Shown in pieces: positions 10,175 to 19,060 of a stretch of 37,440 bases of DNA. The translations under genes were made by a program, and so were the position numbers. The stretch is taken from positions 1 through 37,440 of the forward strand of contig JWZX01002884.1 in assembly GCA_001275005.1 (NCBI GenBank), read 5' to 3'. Numbering within the stretch: position 1 is the first letter of the stretch; each line of letters opens with the position of its first letter. Source of the DNA: Chrysochromulina tobinii. Taxonomy: Eukaryota > Haptophyta > Prymnesiales > Chrysochromulinaceae. The notes under the pieces were generated by a model. The model was not told the origin of the DNA. It was given only the letters and a program-made list of their open reading frames with translations, and ran no database searches.

Positions 10175-12663
10175 ATGGGTGTCCGTGCGCCGGCACTGCT
10201 GGTGCTACTCGCAGCGTCGCCGTGGCACGCTCTGCGCATCATGCCTCACGCGCGTGTGCACGCGCCGGTGGGTCGACCACGCCTGCGGCTGCCGCGGCTC
10301 TCGATCATTGATTTTCCTGGAGACTCAGCCGCAGAGAAAGGAGGCAAACAGCCGTCACCAAACAAGCCTGGGGCCGCCGAGTCGCGGCTTCGATTCCCCG
10401 AGGAACGTGAAGGAGCGTGGAGGGCTGCCTCGCGCGACGGTGCCGCCAATGTAGGCTACTACCTCGACGAGCTCTCGCAGCCATTCTGGAGGCGCAACGT
10501 GCGAGTGGAGGTGCTTTCAGAGTACCCAGTGGGTACGCCGGAGGCCAACCCGGAGGTGGGCGGGCGTCAGCGGGAGATCCAGTGGTTTCGCGGCCTGCGC
10601 GACGACCTGCGCCGCAGGCTGCCGCTCTACACCTCCGACTGGGTGGACGGTGTGAGCTCGAGCGGCCGATCGAAATCTCTCGCCGCCATCTCCTTTTTGT
10701 ACTTTGCATGCCTCGCACCGGTGGTCGCCTTCGGTGGCGCGCTCTCCGGGCTCACGCAGGGCGCGATGGGCGTCTCCGAGGTGCGCCTCGCCTGCGTGCT
10801 TTCCTAATATGGGCTCCCGCGCCGTCTCCCTGCACGCTGCATGCAAATGCTCAGCACGGCGCGCAACCATCGCTCCCCTCTTCCCACAGGTACTCCTCTC
10901 ATGTGGGATCTGCGGCATGGGATACGCGGCCCTGTGCGGCCAGCCCATGACCTTCGTCGCTCCGACGGGCCTCACCCTCGCCTTCACCGCCGCCCTCTTC
11001 CGCTACTGTGCCAGCCTCGGACTCCCCTTCTTGCCCATGTATTCGTGGGTAGGTTGCTGGACAGCGCTGCTTCTCGTATGCGGCGCGGCGGTCAACGCGT
11101 CCGGCCTGATACGGTACTGCACGCGATTCACCGAGGACGTCTTCAACGCGTTGCTCGGCGTCAACTTCCTCTGGGAGGCGTCACGCTCGCTCATTCGCGA
11201 CTTCAAGGGCGCCGCCAACCCGGGAGGTGGGTGGCTCGCAACGCTGCGGGAGGCTCGGCATGCATGTGCTCACCACGGCGCGCTCGGTGGCTCGCTCTCC
11301 ACGCTGCGGACGGCTCGGCATGCCTGTGCTCACCACGGCGCGCCCCCCCTCGCCCTCAGGTGGGATGCTCGCGCTCAACATGGGGCTGCTCACCGCGTAC
11401 CTGCTGCAGAAGACGTTCCGAGTTTCGATCGACGCGATACCTCTCACGCAAATGGCGTGAGGGCGTCTCGGACTTTGGCCCCTCGGCGGTGATCATGGGC
11501 CTCTCTGCCCTGTCGCTGCTGCCAGTTCTCGAGCACATCGGCACCTTCTCGCGCCTCTCGATGCCCGGGGGCTTCCAATTGAGCGGAGGGCGAGCGCTCT
11601 TCGTCAACATGCTCGAGCTCGAGCCCACCTACCGGTATCTCGCTCTGATCCCGGCTATCTTTCTCTCGTTGCTCTTCTTCCTGGATCAGGTGATGGCCCT
11701 TGATGGCCACTGATGGCCACTGATGGCCATCGGGTGTCATTGTTTGCCACTGATTGCCACTGATGACCTCGCCAAGTTCGCACTGATGGCCACTGATGGC
11801 CATCGGGTGTCATTGATTGCCACTGATTGCCACTGATTGCCACTGATTGCCACTGATGACCTCGCCAAGTTCGCACTGATGGCCACGGATTGCCACTGAT
11901 GGCCACTGATGACCTCGCCAAGTTCGCACTGATGGCCACTGATTGCCACTGATGGCCACTGATGACCTCGCCAAGTTCGCCGCTCCTCTGCCTTGATCAG
12001 AACATCACCGTGCGGACAGTCAACTCGCCCTCGCACAAGCTGCGCAAGGGGCAAGCGTACCACCTCGACCTATGTGCGCTCGGCGTGCTCACGCTCTTCG
12101 CCTCGCTGACGGGGCTTCCGTGGATGTGTTCGGCGACCGTACAGTCGCTCAACCATGTACGCGCGATGACTGTCTACAGGAAGATCAAGCCCAAGGACGG
12201 GCCCGAGCTCGAGGTGCCAGATTACGTGGTCGAGACACGGGTCACCGGATTCGGCGTGCATGCCGCCGTACTGTGCTCCGCCCTCGCAATCCCGACACTC
12301 TCGCTCGTGCCCTTGCCTGTCGTCGCGGGGGTCTTCCTCTACCTAGGGCGCAAGGTCATGACAGGTAACCAGTTCATCCGCCGGTGCAAGCAGCTCTTCC
12401 TTGATGAGGACGAGCTGTGCATCAAGACTGAGGGCGAGAAAGAGCAAGTGATCCTCGGGCGTAAGGCCGTCTGGCGCTTCACGGCGATGCAGGTCCTGTG
12501 CCTCACCATCCTCTGGTGCCTCAAGCTCACGCCCAGCACGGCGCTCATCTTCCCGTCGGTCATTGGCGTGCTCATGATCCTTCGATCCAAGCTCATCCCG
12601 AAGCTGTTCACAGGTCGCGAACTCATGCTCCTCGACACCGCGATCGGTGCCACGAGCGCATGA
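10175..12663 (+). CDS. SLC4-family bicarbonate/borate-type transporter, frameshifted
   Basis: Four exons: 10175-10780, 10890-11226, 11360-11689 and 12001-12663, about 644 aa once a frameshift is allowed. The ATG at 10175 starts a hydrophobic presequence (ALLVLLAASPWHALR) like those of the plastid proteins here, so a plastid-envelope location is possible. TM1 and following helices match SLC4: SFLYFACLAPVVAFGG, CGQPMTFVAPTGLTLAFTAA, FNALLGVNFLWEA. Later come DFGPSAVIMG, FFLDQNITVRTVN, HKLRKGQAYHLDL, GLPWMCSATVQS and FTGRELMLLD. The large cytosolic domain of animal anion exchangers is absent, as in plant BOR proteins. In exon 3 the frame must change near 11422-11425. The upstream frame gives LLQKTFRVS then a stop at 11458; the frame one base over gives STRYLSRKWREGVSDFG, the expected continuation. 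Predicted role: HCO3- or borate transport. The frameshift may be a sequence error, an allele defect or real. Confidence 0.85.
10781..10889 (+). repeat. SLC4 intron 1 with cassette A
   Basis: 109 nt, phase 0, GTGCGC...CCCACAG. The 3' half (10839-10889) is the GCATGCAAATGCTCAGCACG cassette. The first 16 nt resemble the first 16 nt of the next exon (11 matches), as an older version of the duplications seen in other introns. Confidence 0.8.
11227..11359 (+). repeat. SLC4 intron 2 with two cassette A copies
   Basis: 133 nt, phase 1. Two tandem units with 60-bp period carry GCATGCATGTGCTCACCACG (from 11258) and GCATGCCTGTGCTCACCACG (from 11318). The intron start GTGGGTGGCTCGC mirrors the following exon start GTGGGATGCTCGC. 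Confidence 0.85.
11690..12000 (+). repeat. SLC4 intron 3, a CTGATTGCC/CTGATGGCC array
   Basis: 311 nt, phase 0. The body is an array of 10-bp units (CTGATTGCCA, CTGATGGCCA) with a larger unit, TGATGACCTCGCCAAGTTCG, present four times. The last 19 nt, ending CCTTGATCAG, are a diverged copy of the upstream exon end CCTGGATCAG (about 16 of 19 matching). More than a dozen CTGAT words fit the branch-point pattern CTNAY. Confidence 0.85.
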
Positions 12664-13261
12664 GCCCGCACGCGCGATCCACGGCACTGCCCGACACGGC
12701 GCTACATGACACGTGAGCGCTCGCAGTTGCACCACGCCTGAGCCTGCGCAGTCGCGCCGAAACCGAAGATTTCGACTACGTTCCGATATGTCCAACATGC
12801 ATGTGCATATGCTCTGCTCCCAATACAGTAACTCAACAGTACAGTACGGTACCGGGCGAGTGTGCGTGGATCCACGACCACGTGCGGTTCGGTGCGCTTA
12901 GTCGGTGCGGTTCTGTGCTGTGTGGTGGATGAACATCAAGACATGAAGAACACGGTCCCGCAGTGCGGCGTTTGAGGTGATTGGACTGTGCATTGACCTA
13001 CTCGTGGATTTCAATTTTCCCTTGCCTATATTCACGGCCCGAAAAAACTTGGTACATTGTGTTGATTTGTCGGCACGCACACTCGCTTTGAAGTCTGTGC
13101 ATAACGCCGCGAGCGCGCGCATGCTCCATGTCTCGTGTGGGGTCATCTAAGGTGTGTGTATTCTGAGCGGGTTACCACCGCTTGCCGCTTGAACCTTAAC
13201 AGCCTGAACGTTCACACGAGACGAAGCGCATGAAGCGCTTTTTTCGGACGACTTGTGGTCC
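12664..13261. other. Intergenic spacer
   Basis: 598 bp between the SLC4 gene and the LRR gene, both on the plus strand. There is a short ACAGTA-rich stretch near 12825-12850. I see nothing else; the LRR gene's promoter should be in its last 100-150 bp. Confidence 0.4.
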
Positions 13262-14203
13262 ATGTCTGAATCAGACGATGACCTCTTCGCGCACGCGGAA
13301 GTCGAGTGCGAGCCTACCTTCCCGCTCTTTCAGCTTTGGGGCGGTCTCGACATCAACCAGATCGTCAATCAGACTGCTCCGGCCATGCCGCTGTCAGCAG
13401 AGTTCATTGCCGCACATGTGTTGGCGGCCAAAACAGGCGGCATCGAGCATCTCGACTTCGATGATCAGGACGTCGGCGACGCAGGTTTGTACGCTCTGGT
13501 GAAGGCGTGCGAGGCTGCGGGCACGCTCCCGCATCTCGGGCGACTGTCTCTGTCCAACACCAGCGTGAAGACCGAGGGCATTCAGGCGCTGGCGTCCATG
13601 CTCTCAACCTCAGGCGGGAGCCCGGTGCCGCAGCTCAGCGCCCTCAACGTGAGTGGCAACTCTTTCGGAGACAGTGCTCTCTCAGCCATAGGCGGCGCAG
13701 TCGAGAGCGGCAACCTCTCCACTCTGCGCAAGCTCTACATGGACCGCACGCTCATCGGCGATGATGGGTTGGCTGACTTTGCCGCCGCGGCGAGCAGCCG
13801 GCCCGGGCTGCTCCCGAGCTTGTACGAGCTCTGGCTGAGCAATAACCACATTGGAGACTGGGGCGCGAGGGCATTGTGTGATGCCCTCGGCCGCGGCGGC
13901 GCCATGCCAAATCTGGGAGACTTGAGATTGCAATATAATCGGGTTGGTGATGCGACGGCTACCGCGCTCGTGGCGGCGGCGGCAGCGGGCGCGCTGCGCA
14001 ACATGTGGTACCTCGGCCTCAACGACAATCAGTTCACCGATGAGGGCCTCGTGGCGATCGGATCCAGCCTCAGCGCGGGCGCGTTGCCCAAACTCGAGTT
14101 CCTCACAGTGCAGGGCAGCAGCGCCTCTGCGGACGCAGCCCAGCGGGTGCAGAGCGCTCTCACTGCCAGGCGCAAGAGGAGCCTCGAGGAGCGGCAGACT
14201 TGA
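13262..14203 (+). CDS. Leucine-rich repeat protein (RNase-inhibitor/RanGAP type)
   Basis: 313 aa, single exon, ATG at 13262 followed by an acidic lead (MSESDDD). From about residue 55 there are seven to eight repeats of about 28-32 residues with the RI-type pattern LxxLxLxxNxIGDxGAxALxxAL. Examples are LPHLGRLSLSNTSVKTEGIQ, LSALNVSGNSFGDSALSAIG, LYELWLSNNHIGDWGARALC and MWYLGLNDNQFTDEGLVAIG. The fold is a curved solenoid used for protein binding. No kinase, NACHT or GTPase-activating residues are visible, so the partner is unknown. The C-terminus is basic (TARRKRSLEERQT). Nothing links it to the neighbouring genes. Confidence 0.85.
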   Translation: MSESDDDLFAHAEVECEPTFPLFQLWGGLDINQIVNQTAPAMPLSAEFIAAHVLAAKTGGIEHLDFDDQDVGDAGLYALVKACEAAGTLPHLGRLSLSNTSVKTEGIQALASMLSTSGGSPVPQLSALNVSGNSFGDSALSAIGGAVESGNLSTLRKLYMDRTLIGDDGLADFAAAASSRPGLLPSLYELWLSNNHIGDWGARALCDALGRGGAMPNLGDLRLQYNRVGDATATALVAAAAAGALRNMWYLGLNDNQFTDEGLVAIGSSLSAGALPKLEFLTVQGSSASADAAQRVQSALTARRKRSLEERQT

Positions 14204-14282
14204 ACGAATTAGCATTGTGAAAAACGTAAAACGGACCTTTTTGGTGTGATCAGGAGCACCTAGAATAGGACGCCGCCGCCGC

Positions 14283-15951
14283 ATGACAGACATGGTGTCA
14301 CGATGGTGGCGACGATTTGAGGTATGGTGCGCTGGGCTGCTTGTGGCCGAGACGCTCCTAACGGCCCTCATCGTGCTCAAGCGTCCGTACACGGAGATTG
14401 ATTGGAAGGCGTACATGGAGGAGGTAAAGGGTCCGATCGATGAGGGCACCTTCGATTACATGCAGCTGCGAGGTGCCACGGGCCCACTCGTCTACCCTGG
14501 CGGCTTCGTTGCTCTCTACGGGGCTCTGCGCGCGCTCGCGGGCGGCGACGGCTCCGACATCCGCACAGCGCAATGGGCCTTTGTTGGCGTGTACGTTGGG
14601 ACGCACGCTCTCGCGGCGGCGTGCTACGCGGCTGCACGGCCACGCTCCATGCCACCGTGGGCACTGCTCCTCCTGTGCATCTCGCTCCGCCTGCACTCCA
14701 TCTACGTGCTGCGCCTCTTCAACGACTGCTGGGCCATGCTGCTAGCGTGGGCTTCCTTCGCCCTCTTCTGCAGAGGTCGCTGGGTGGTGGGTTGCGTGTG
14801 CTTCTCGCTGGGCGTGGGCGTCAAGATGAGCGTGCTCCTATACGCCCCCGGGCTGCTCTTCCTGCTCCTCGAGGCGCACGGCATCGCCGGGGCCGTCTGC
14901 CACATTGCGATCTGTGCCTTGGTGCAACTCGTCCTCGGGCTGCCCTTCCTGTTGACGAACCCCGTCGGTTACCTTCTGCGTGCTTTTGGGGGCTTCGGCG
15001 ACCTGAACCAAAAATGGTCGGTCAACTGGAAGATGCTCCCAGCGCAGCTCTTCCAAGCGCGCGCCTTCGCGCCGGGGCTCCTCCTCCTCCACCTATGCAC
15101 CCTCGGCTTGCTGGCGAGGTATCGCTGGGGTACCCGCGATGAAGGAGGTGTGGTGCGTGCTCTCAAACGCGCACCGCTGCCGCTGGGCGCGCTGGTGCAG
15201 CGGCGGCTGTCGGCGACGCACGTGCTAACAGTCCTGCTCGGCTCCATGGCGGTCGGCGTCGTCTTCGCTCGGTCGCTCCACTACCAGTTTTACTGCTGGT
15301 ATTGGCACTCACTGCCGTGGCTGCTGTGGCGGAGCACGTCGTTCCCAGTGCCTGCGAAGCTCGTGTGCTTTGCTCTTCTTGAGTACGCTGATTGGCACGG
15401 ATGGCCACTGACTGCCTCTCGAGTGCCTCCTGTGACCGCCAATTGCACACCTCATCAGGTACGCGTGGAGCTACGGCGTGGACAGAGCAGATGGCACGCC
15501 AACACCACGGTCCTCAATCTCGCTGCAGCTCGCGCATCTCCTCCTCCTCATCGCGCTCGGCATGGCGCCGCCCACAACGGCGCTCGAATGCGTGCCTGCG
15601 CCGCCGGATGAGGGCGCCTATGCCCACGACGGCGCTGCGGACTTGGCCGCTGCCATAGTCCTCGTCAACAACGAGCACGCCGACGAGGTGGCGGCCCTCG
15701 CAGCACGTCGAGGTGCCGTCTCGCCTGCCGACGCGCGTGGTGCGCTGCTCATCGCAGCCGATGGCACAAGCGGCGAGCTCTCGATCCAGCTCTGGGAGGG
15801 GCGTATCGTGTGCGTGAGCACAAATGGCTCCGCTCTCAAACACAATGTGGTCCCTGAGCGGATGGAACGAGACGTTGTGGCGGGCAGCAGGCGGCAGAGG
15901 TACACAAGTGAAGAGCTGCTCGACAGGATCCAGCGGGCCGCGCGGGAATGA
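14283..15951 (+). CDS. ALG3: Dol-P-Man:Man5GlcNAc2-PP-Dol alpha-1,3-mannosyltransferase
   Basis: Two exons, 14283-15382 and 15459-15951, 530 aa. ALG3 adds the first lumenal mannose from dolichyl-phosphate-mannose to the N-glycan precursor in the ER. Family hallmarks are EIDWKAYMEEV at the N-terminus, then TFDYMQLRGATGPLVYPGGF, RLFNDCWAMLLAW, GVGVKMSVLLYAPGLL, NQKWSVNWKMLP and the strongly conserved SLHYQFYCWYWHSLPWLLW. About ten hydrophobic segments fit a GT-C multipass enzyme. The 76-nt intron (phase 2) joins LLEYA and WSYG. The usual protein ends near the LQLAHLLLLIALG helix. Here about 125 further residues follow (ALECVPAPPDEG... to RIQRAARE), which I cannot assign, and there is no KKxx-type tail. 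The enzyme call is firm; the meaning of the extension is open. Confidence 0.92.
15383..15458 (+). repeat. ALG3 intron, 76 nt, of the CTGATTGCC family
   Basis: It starts GTACGCTGATTGG and ends CCTCATCAG; the next exon starts GTACGCGTGG, repeating the donor. The body holds degenerate TGATTGGCAC/CTGACTGCC units, a short member of the same family as the SLC4 and helicase introns. Confidence 0.85.
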
Positions 15952-16751
15952 GAGGGTGGGGTACCAGGATGGAAGGTCATTTCGATAAAATGAGAGGGAC
16001 CACCATGTTGGAAGGTTCATTAATCATAGAGGGTGCCGCGTGGAGGGTTCGTGCATTGAGATTGATAGAACTTGACATCGATCGCTTCTCGACCGTTCTA
16101 CGGACTACGCGCCGCGCGCGACGTTCTACTTCTAGCCTACTTCTCAAGCCCCGTGCCACTTGCACCTCAAACTCGCGTAGCGCCGGCCCTGATCCCGAGC
16201 TTAGCCTGAGGTATGGACCTCGTCCGGAGCGGTCGACGGGGGTAGACGGGGGGATCGTCCAGTCGGATCGCCTTTTTCGGCACACGCGGCGCTAAACCGG
16301 CTGTGTACGTGTGTAAGCACGACCGCGCCGGGCGGCGCAACTGCATCGTCGCGCCAACCGCCGCGCGCCTATGCATCGCACCACATTCGCGTGGAACGGC
16401 ATCGGCAAAACCGCAACCGATCCTCTCATCTCTCCGCGCTTTAGTCCGCGCCCCTCCGTACGCTCGCGGCTCCGGGCGCTGCGCCGTGCCCGGCGAGCGG
16501 CGTGGACGCGACTCGCGAGCCCCATACACCCGGCGTCGCGGCGTCACAGCACAGAGGAACGTGACCAACTCCAATGTATCAGTTTTCTATTTTAGAGCGC
16601 GGGTGGGGGCGCGATTTAACTGAGGCAAAACTGACTGATTGGCTGACCGTTTTGATTTTTGTACCGCCGGGGCTATACGGCTGTGATCGATTGAATGATG
16701 AATTCGGCCTGAGGAGGTGTCAGCCGAGCTTCGCTGCTGCTTGATGACTGC
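15952..16751. other. Intergenic region between convergent genes
   Basis: 800 bp separating the 3' ends of ALG3 (+) and the coiled-coil gene (-). No gene, repeat family or RNA gene is recognised. A C+G-rich part (16140-16560) is followed by a more AT-rich part up to 16740. Confidence 0.4.
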
Positions 16752-17942
16752 TTAATGTTCATCCTCCGGGTTCAAAGCCGTCTTGCGCGTCGCCGGGTCG
16801 GTGTTTCGTTGTTCGCTCGAGCCAAAATTGCCCGTATTGATCGCCCGCCGCTGTTTCACCACGATCTCGCGCGCGGTGCGCACCGAAATCTGCAGTGCCG
16901 ACTTCCTGCTATTGAGTTCGGTGCGCGCGTCTCGCACCGCCCTGAGCGCCTTGTTGATCGCGTCGCGCGCGCCGTCCTCACGCTCTGCGGCGACCTCGGT
17001 TGCCTCGTGCCCTGTCATCTTCGAGGATGGGTTGTATGGCGATGGCAGCCGGCCGATTTCCGATCCCATATTCTTGTCGTCGAGCGGCAGCGTGAGCGGG
17101 GCCATCGGGTTCATTTTCTGGTAGAGGACCGACGTTTTGATGACCGGGTTAGAAAGTACCGGGTCAAAGAGCGAGTCGCGCATGTCCCTGTGCGACTCGA
17201 GGATCGCTTTGATCTCTTGGCACTCCCCCATCTGCTTGATGACCTTCTCTTTGAACGGCACGAGTTCGGCGGCCATGCGGGATGCCGAATCCCTCAGCTT
17301 CTCGAGCTCGGTGACGATTGGCTTATTGGCGACGCCGCTCATTCGGCCCTTCGACTGAGTCAACATCTTCTCCTTCTCGAGCACCTTCTTCACTTCTTCT
17401 CCAATCTCATACTCCGTGGGGAAGCGCTCGTCGCCACTCGCCCAAAGCTCATCGCGCAGCCTATCTTTAAGCTCCTGCATCTCAGTATCATTGAGCTTCC
17501 GCGGGCCGAAGGTAGGACCCTTGGGCCCCTTGGGGCCTGTCTCTTTGGTGGACGCGTGCATGCGCGCGTTGCTCTCCAGAGATACGTGTGCGCTCCTAGC
17601 CGCAGCCTCCAGCTCAGCAATCGTGCCATTGACGACCGCCATGGCTTGCTCGAGACGCGCTATCGAGTGGTCCGTCGTGCGCACGGCCGCGGCCAGCTCC
17701 TTGAAGAGTGAACGCGATGCCTTCTTCTGTCGAGGCGTCAGCGGCGATGCCGCTGTGGCGGAGTTGGGCTTCACAGGGCTCGGAACCGGGCTCCCAGACC
17801 GCCCCGGGCTTCCTGGACGCCCAGGGCTACGCCCTCGAGGCGCAGACGCAGCACGTCCCTTTGATGCGGCTGCGCCAAAGCCGGCAATCTTTGGAACGGG
17901 CGACGGCGGTAGCGCGACTGGGGGCGGTGGGGCAGGAGGCAT
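16752..17942 (-). CDS. Coiled-coil protein of unknown function
   Basis: 396 aa from the first in-frame ATG (17942-17940). The frame is open upstream, so a 5' exon cannot be excluded. The first 70 residues are Pro/Ser/Arg/Gly-rich and basic, with SPGRPGSPGRSGSP-type repeats, as in microtubule-binding or disordered linkers. From about residue 75 come three helical coiled-coil blocks: LFKELAAAVRTTDHSIARLE..., VTELEKLRDSASRMAAELVPF... and AINKALRAVRDARTELNSRK.... They are separated by a conserved-looking piece, DPVLSNPVIKTSVLYQKMNP. I recognise no family. It is divergently arranged with the LHC gene, sharing about 220 bp of upstream DNA. Confidence 0.75.
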   Translation of the reverse strand: MPPAPPPPVALPPSPVPKIAGFGAAASKGRAASAPRGRSPGRPGSPGRSGSPVPSPVKPNSATAASPLTPRQKKASRSLFKELAAAVRTTDHSIARLEQAMAVVNGTIAELEAAARSAHVSLESNARMHASTKETGPKGPKGPTFGPRKLNDTEMQELKDRLRDELWASGDERFPTEYEIGEEVKKVLEKEKMLTQSKGRMSGVANKPIVTELEKLRDSASRMAAELVPFKEKVIKQMGECQEIKAILESHRDMRDSLFDPVLSNPVIKTSVLYQKMNPMAPLTLPLDDKNMGSEIGRLPSPYNPSSKMTGHEATEVAAEREDGARDAINKALRAVRDARTELNSRKSALQISVRTAREIVVKQRRAINTGNFGSSEQRNTDPATRKTALNPEDEH

Positions 17943-18164
17943 CACGCCGGCGCCCGGCCGTCGAGGATCCACGGCCGTCACGAATTTCGAGTCGCGTTGT
18001 CGCGGCAAGGTCGCGAAGTGTCCAAACCCGATTTCGAGTCCGTGAAAAAGAGGGACACCATGAAGCAGCCTAATCAGACCCTCAGTTCTACACGGGACAC
18101 GGGACTCGGTTCAGCCGATTCCGTGCAGGATCTCGCGTCGAGATCGTTCTTTCGCCGAGCCTCG
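17943..18164. promoter_or_regulatory. Shared upstream region of divergent coiled-coil and LHC genes
   Basis: 222 bp between the two start codons. Both genes must be controlled from here unless one has an unseen 5' exon. No TATA box stands out. The claim rests on geometry only. Confidence 0.4.
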
Positions 18165-18905
18165 ATGCCGTGCTCGATGCCGCGTTCATTGATTCTCTTG
18201 TCGACCCATGTGGTCGCGAGCGCCGCGTTTGGGACGTCTGAAGTGTCCAAAGCGATGCGTCCTGCATCCTGGTTTCCCGGGGCCGTTGCACCCTCGTACC
18301 TCGATGGAACGCTTGCAGGCGACGTCGGCTTCGACCCTTATGCACTCGCCGCGCTCGCGCCAACTGGCGCAAGCGTCGACCAGGGTCCGTGGAGTGGTAC
18401 GGATCGCAAGTCACGGATGGTTATGGCCACAGACTACGAGAAGCGTCGCAAGGTCATGTGGATGCGCGAGGCCGAGATCAAGCACAGCCGCATCGCCATG
18501 ATGGCAGCCGCAGGCTGGCCGATCTCGGAGCTACTCGACGGGCCGCTAAGCCGCTTGCTGGGCCTGCCCACGCTTCTTGCCGACGGTGGCCGTGCGCCAT
18601 CGCTCTTCGCCCTCTCGGGGCCCCAAGGAGGCTTCGTGCTGCTTGCCATGCTCTCGACCGCCGTCCTCGAGCTGAAGACACTGGACAACGTCGCTGGCCT
18701 CACGCCGACCGGGTACGTGGCTGGCGACCTCAAGTGGGATCCGCTCGAGCTGAGGAGCAAGCGGAAAGACATGGACCTCGCTGAGATAAAGCATGGGCGT
18801 CTGGCGATGCTCGCGGTCACCGGTATGGCCGTGCAGGAGTTTTTCTGGGGCACGCCCGTCGTTGAGCAAACCCCCCAGTTCTTCAAGCCGATCGGCTTCT
18901 ATTGA
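18165..18905 (+). CDS. Light-harvesting chlorophyll-binding protein (LHC/FCP superfamily)
   Basis: 246 aa, single exon, ATG at 18165 (18177 is an alternative). Residues 1-22 form a signal peptide that ends in VVASAAF, matching the ASA-F cleavage motif of plastids of red secondary origin. The mature part begins near residue 36 with WFPGAVAPSYLDGTLAGDVG and FDP. Helix one carries AEIKHSRIAMMAAAG (about 103-117). A middle hydrophobic helix is at about 154-170 (GGFVLLAMLSTAVLEL). Helix three carries AEIKHGRLAMLAVTG (about 206-220). The E-x4-R-x-AM motifs supply the chlorophyll ligands and the cross-linking ion pairs. The C-terminus QEFFWGTPVVEQTPQFFKP is typical. Function: thylakoid antenna. The subfamily (Lhcf, Lhcr or Lhcz) cannot be fixed by eye. 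Confidence 0.92.
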   Translation: MPCSMPRSLILLSTHVVASAAFGTSEVSKAMRPASWFPGAVAPSYLDGTLAGDVGFDPYALAALAPTGASVDQGPWSGTDRKSRMVMATDYEKRRKVMWMREAEIKHSRIAMMAAAGWPISELLDGPLSRLLGLPTLLADGGRAPSLFALSGPQGGFVLLAMLSTAVLELKTLDNVAGLTPTGYVAGDLKWDPLELRSKRKDMDLAEIKHGRLAMLAVTGMAVQEFFWGTPVVEQTPQFFKPIGFY

Positions 18906-19060
18906 GATATGCAAGACATGCTCAAATATTACGTCGGGTCCCGTAGAGCACGTGTCGGTGAGGGCGAGCGGTAGGGGAGCGGGGTAGTCAGAACCGGGTA
19001 ACCGGGACAAAAAATCCAAATATGGGTGTGAACCCGCTGTGAACGTTTTTCGCGCTCTAC

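Noticed and set aside
11422-11461. A 40-nt intron explaining the SLC4 frame change
   Set aside because: GTTTCG...GTGAG would restore the frame but removes STRYLSRKWRE, which matches the family. A single-base frameshift fits better.
16752-17711. A 318-codon plus-strand frame
   Set aside because: It is antisense to the coiled-coil gene, has skewed composition and has no recognisable motif. The minus-strand frame has clear heptad-like helices.
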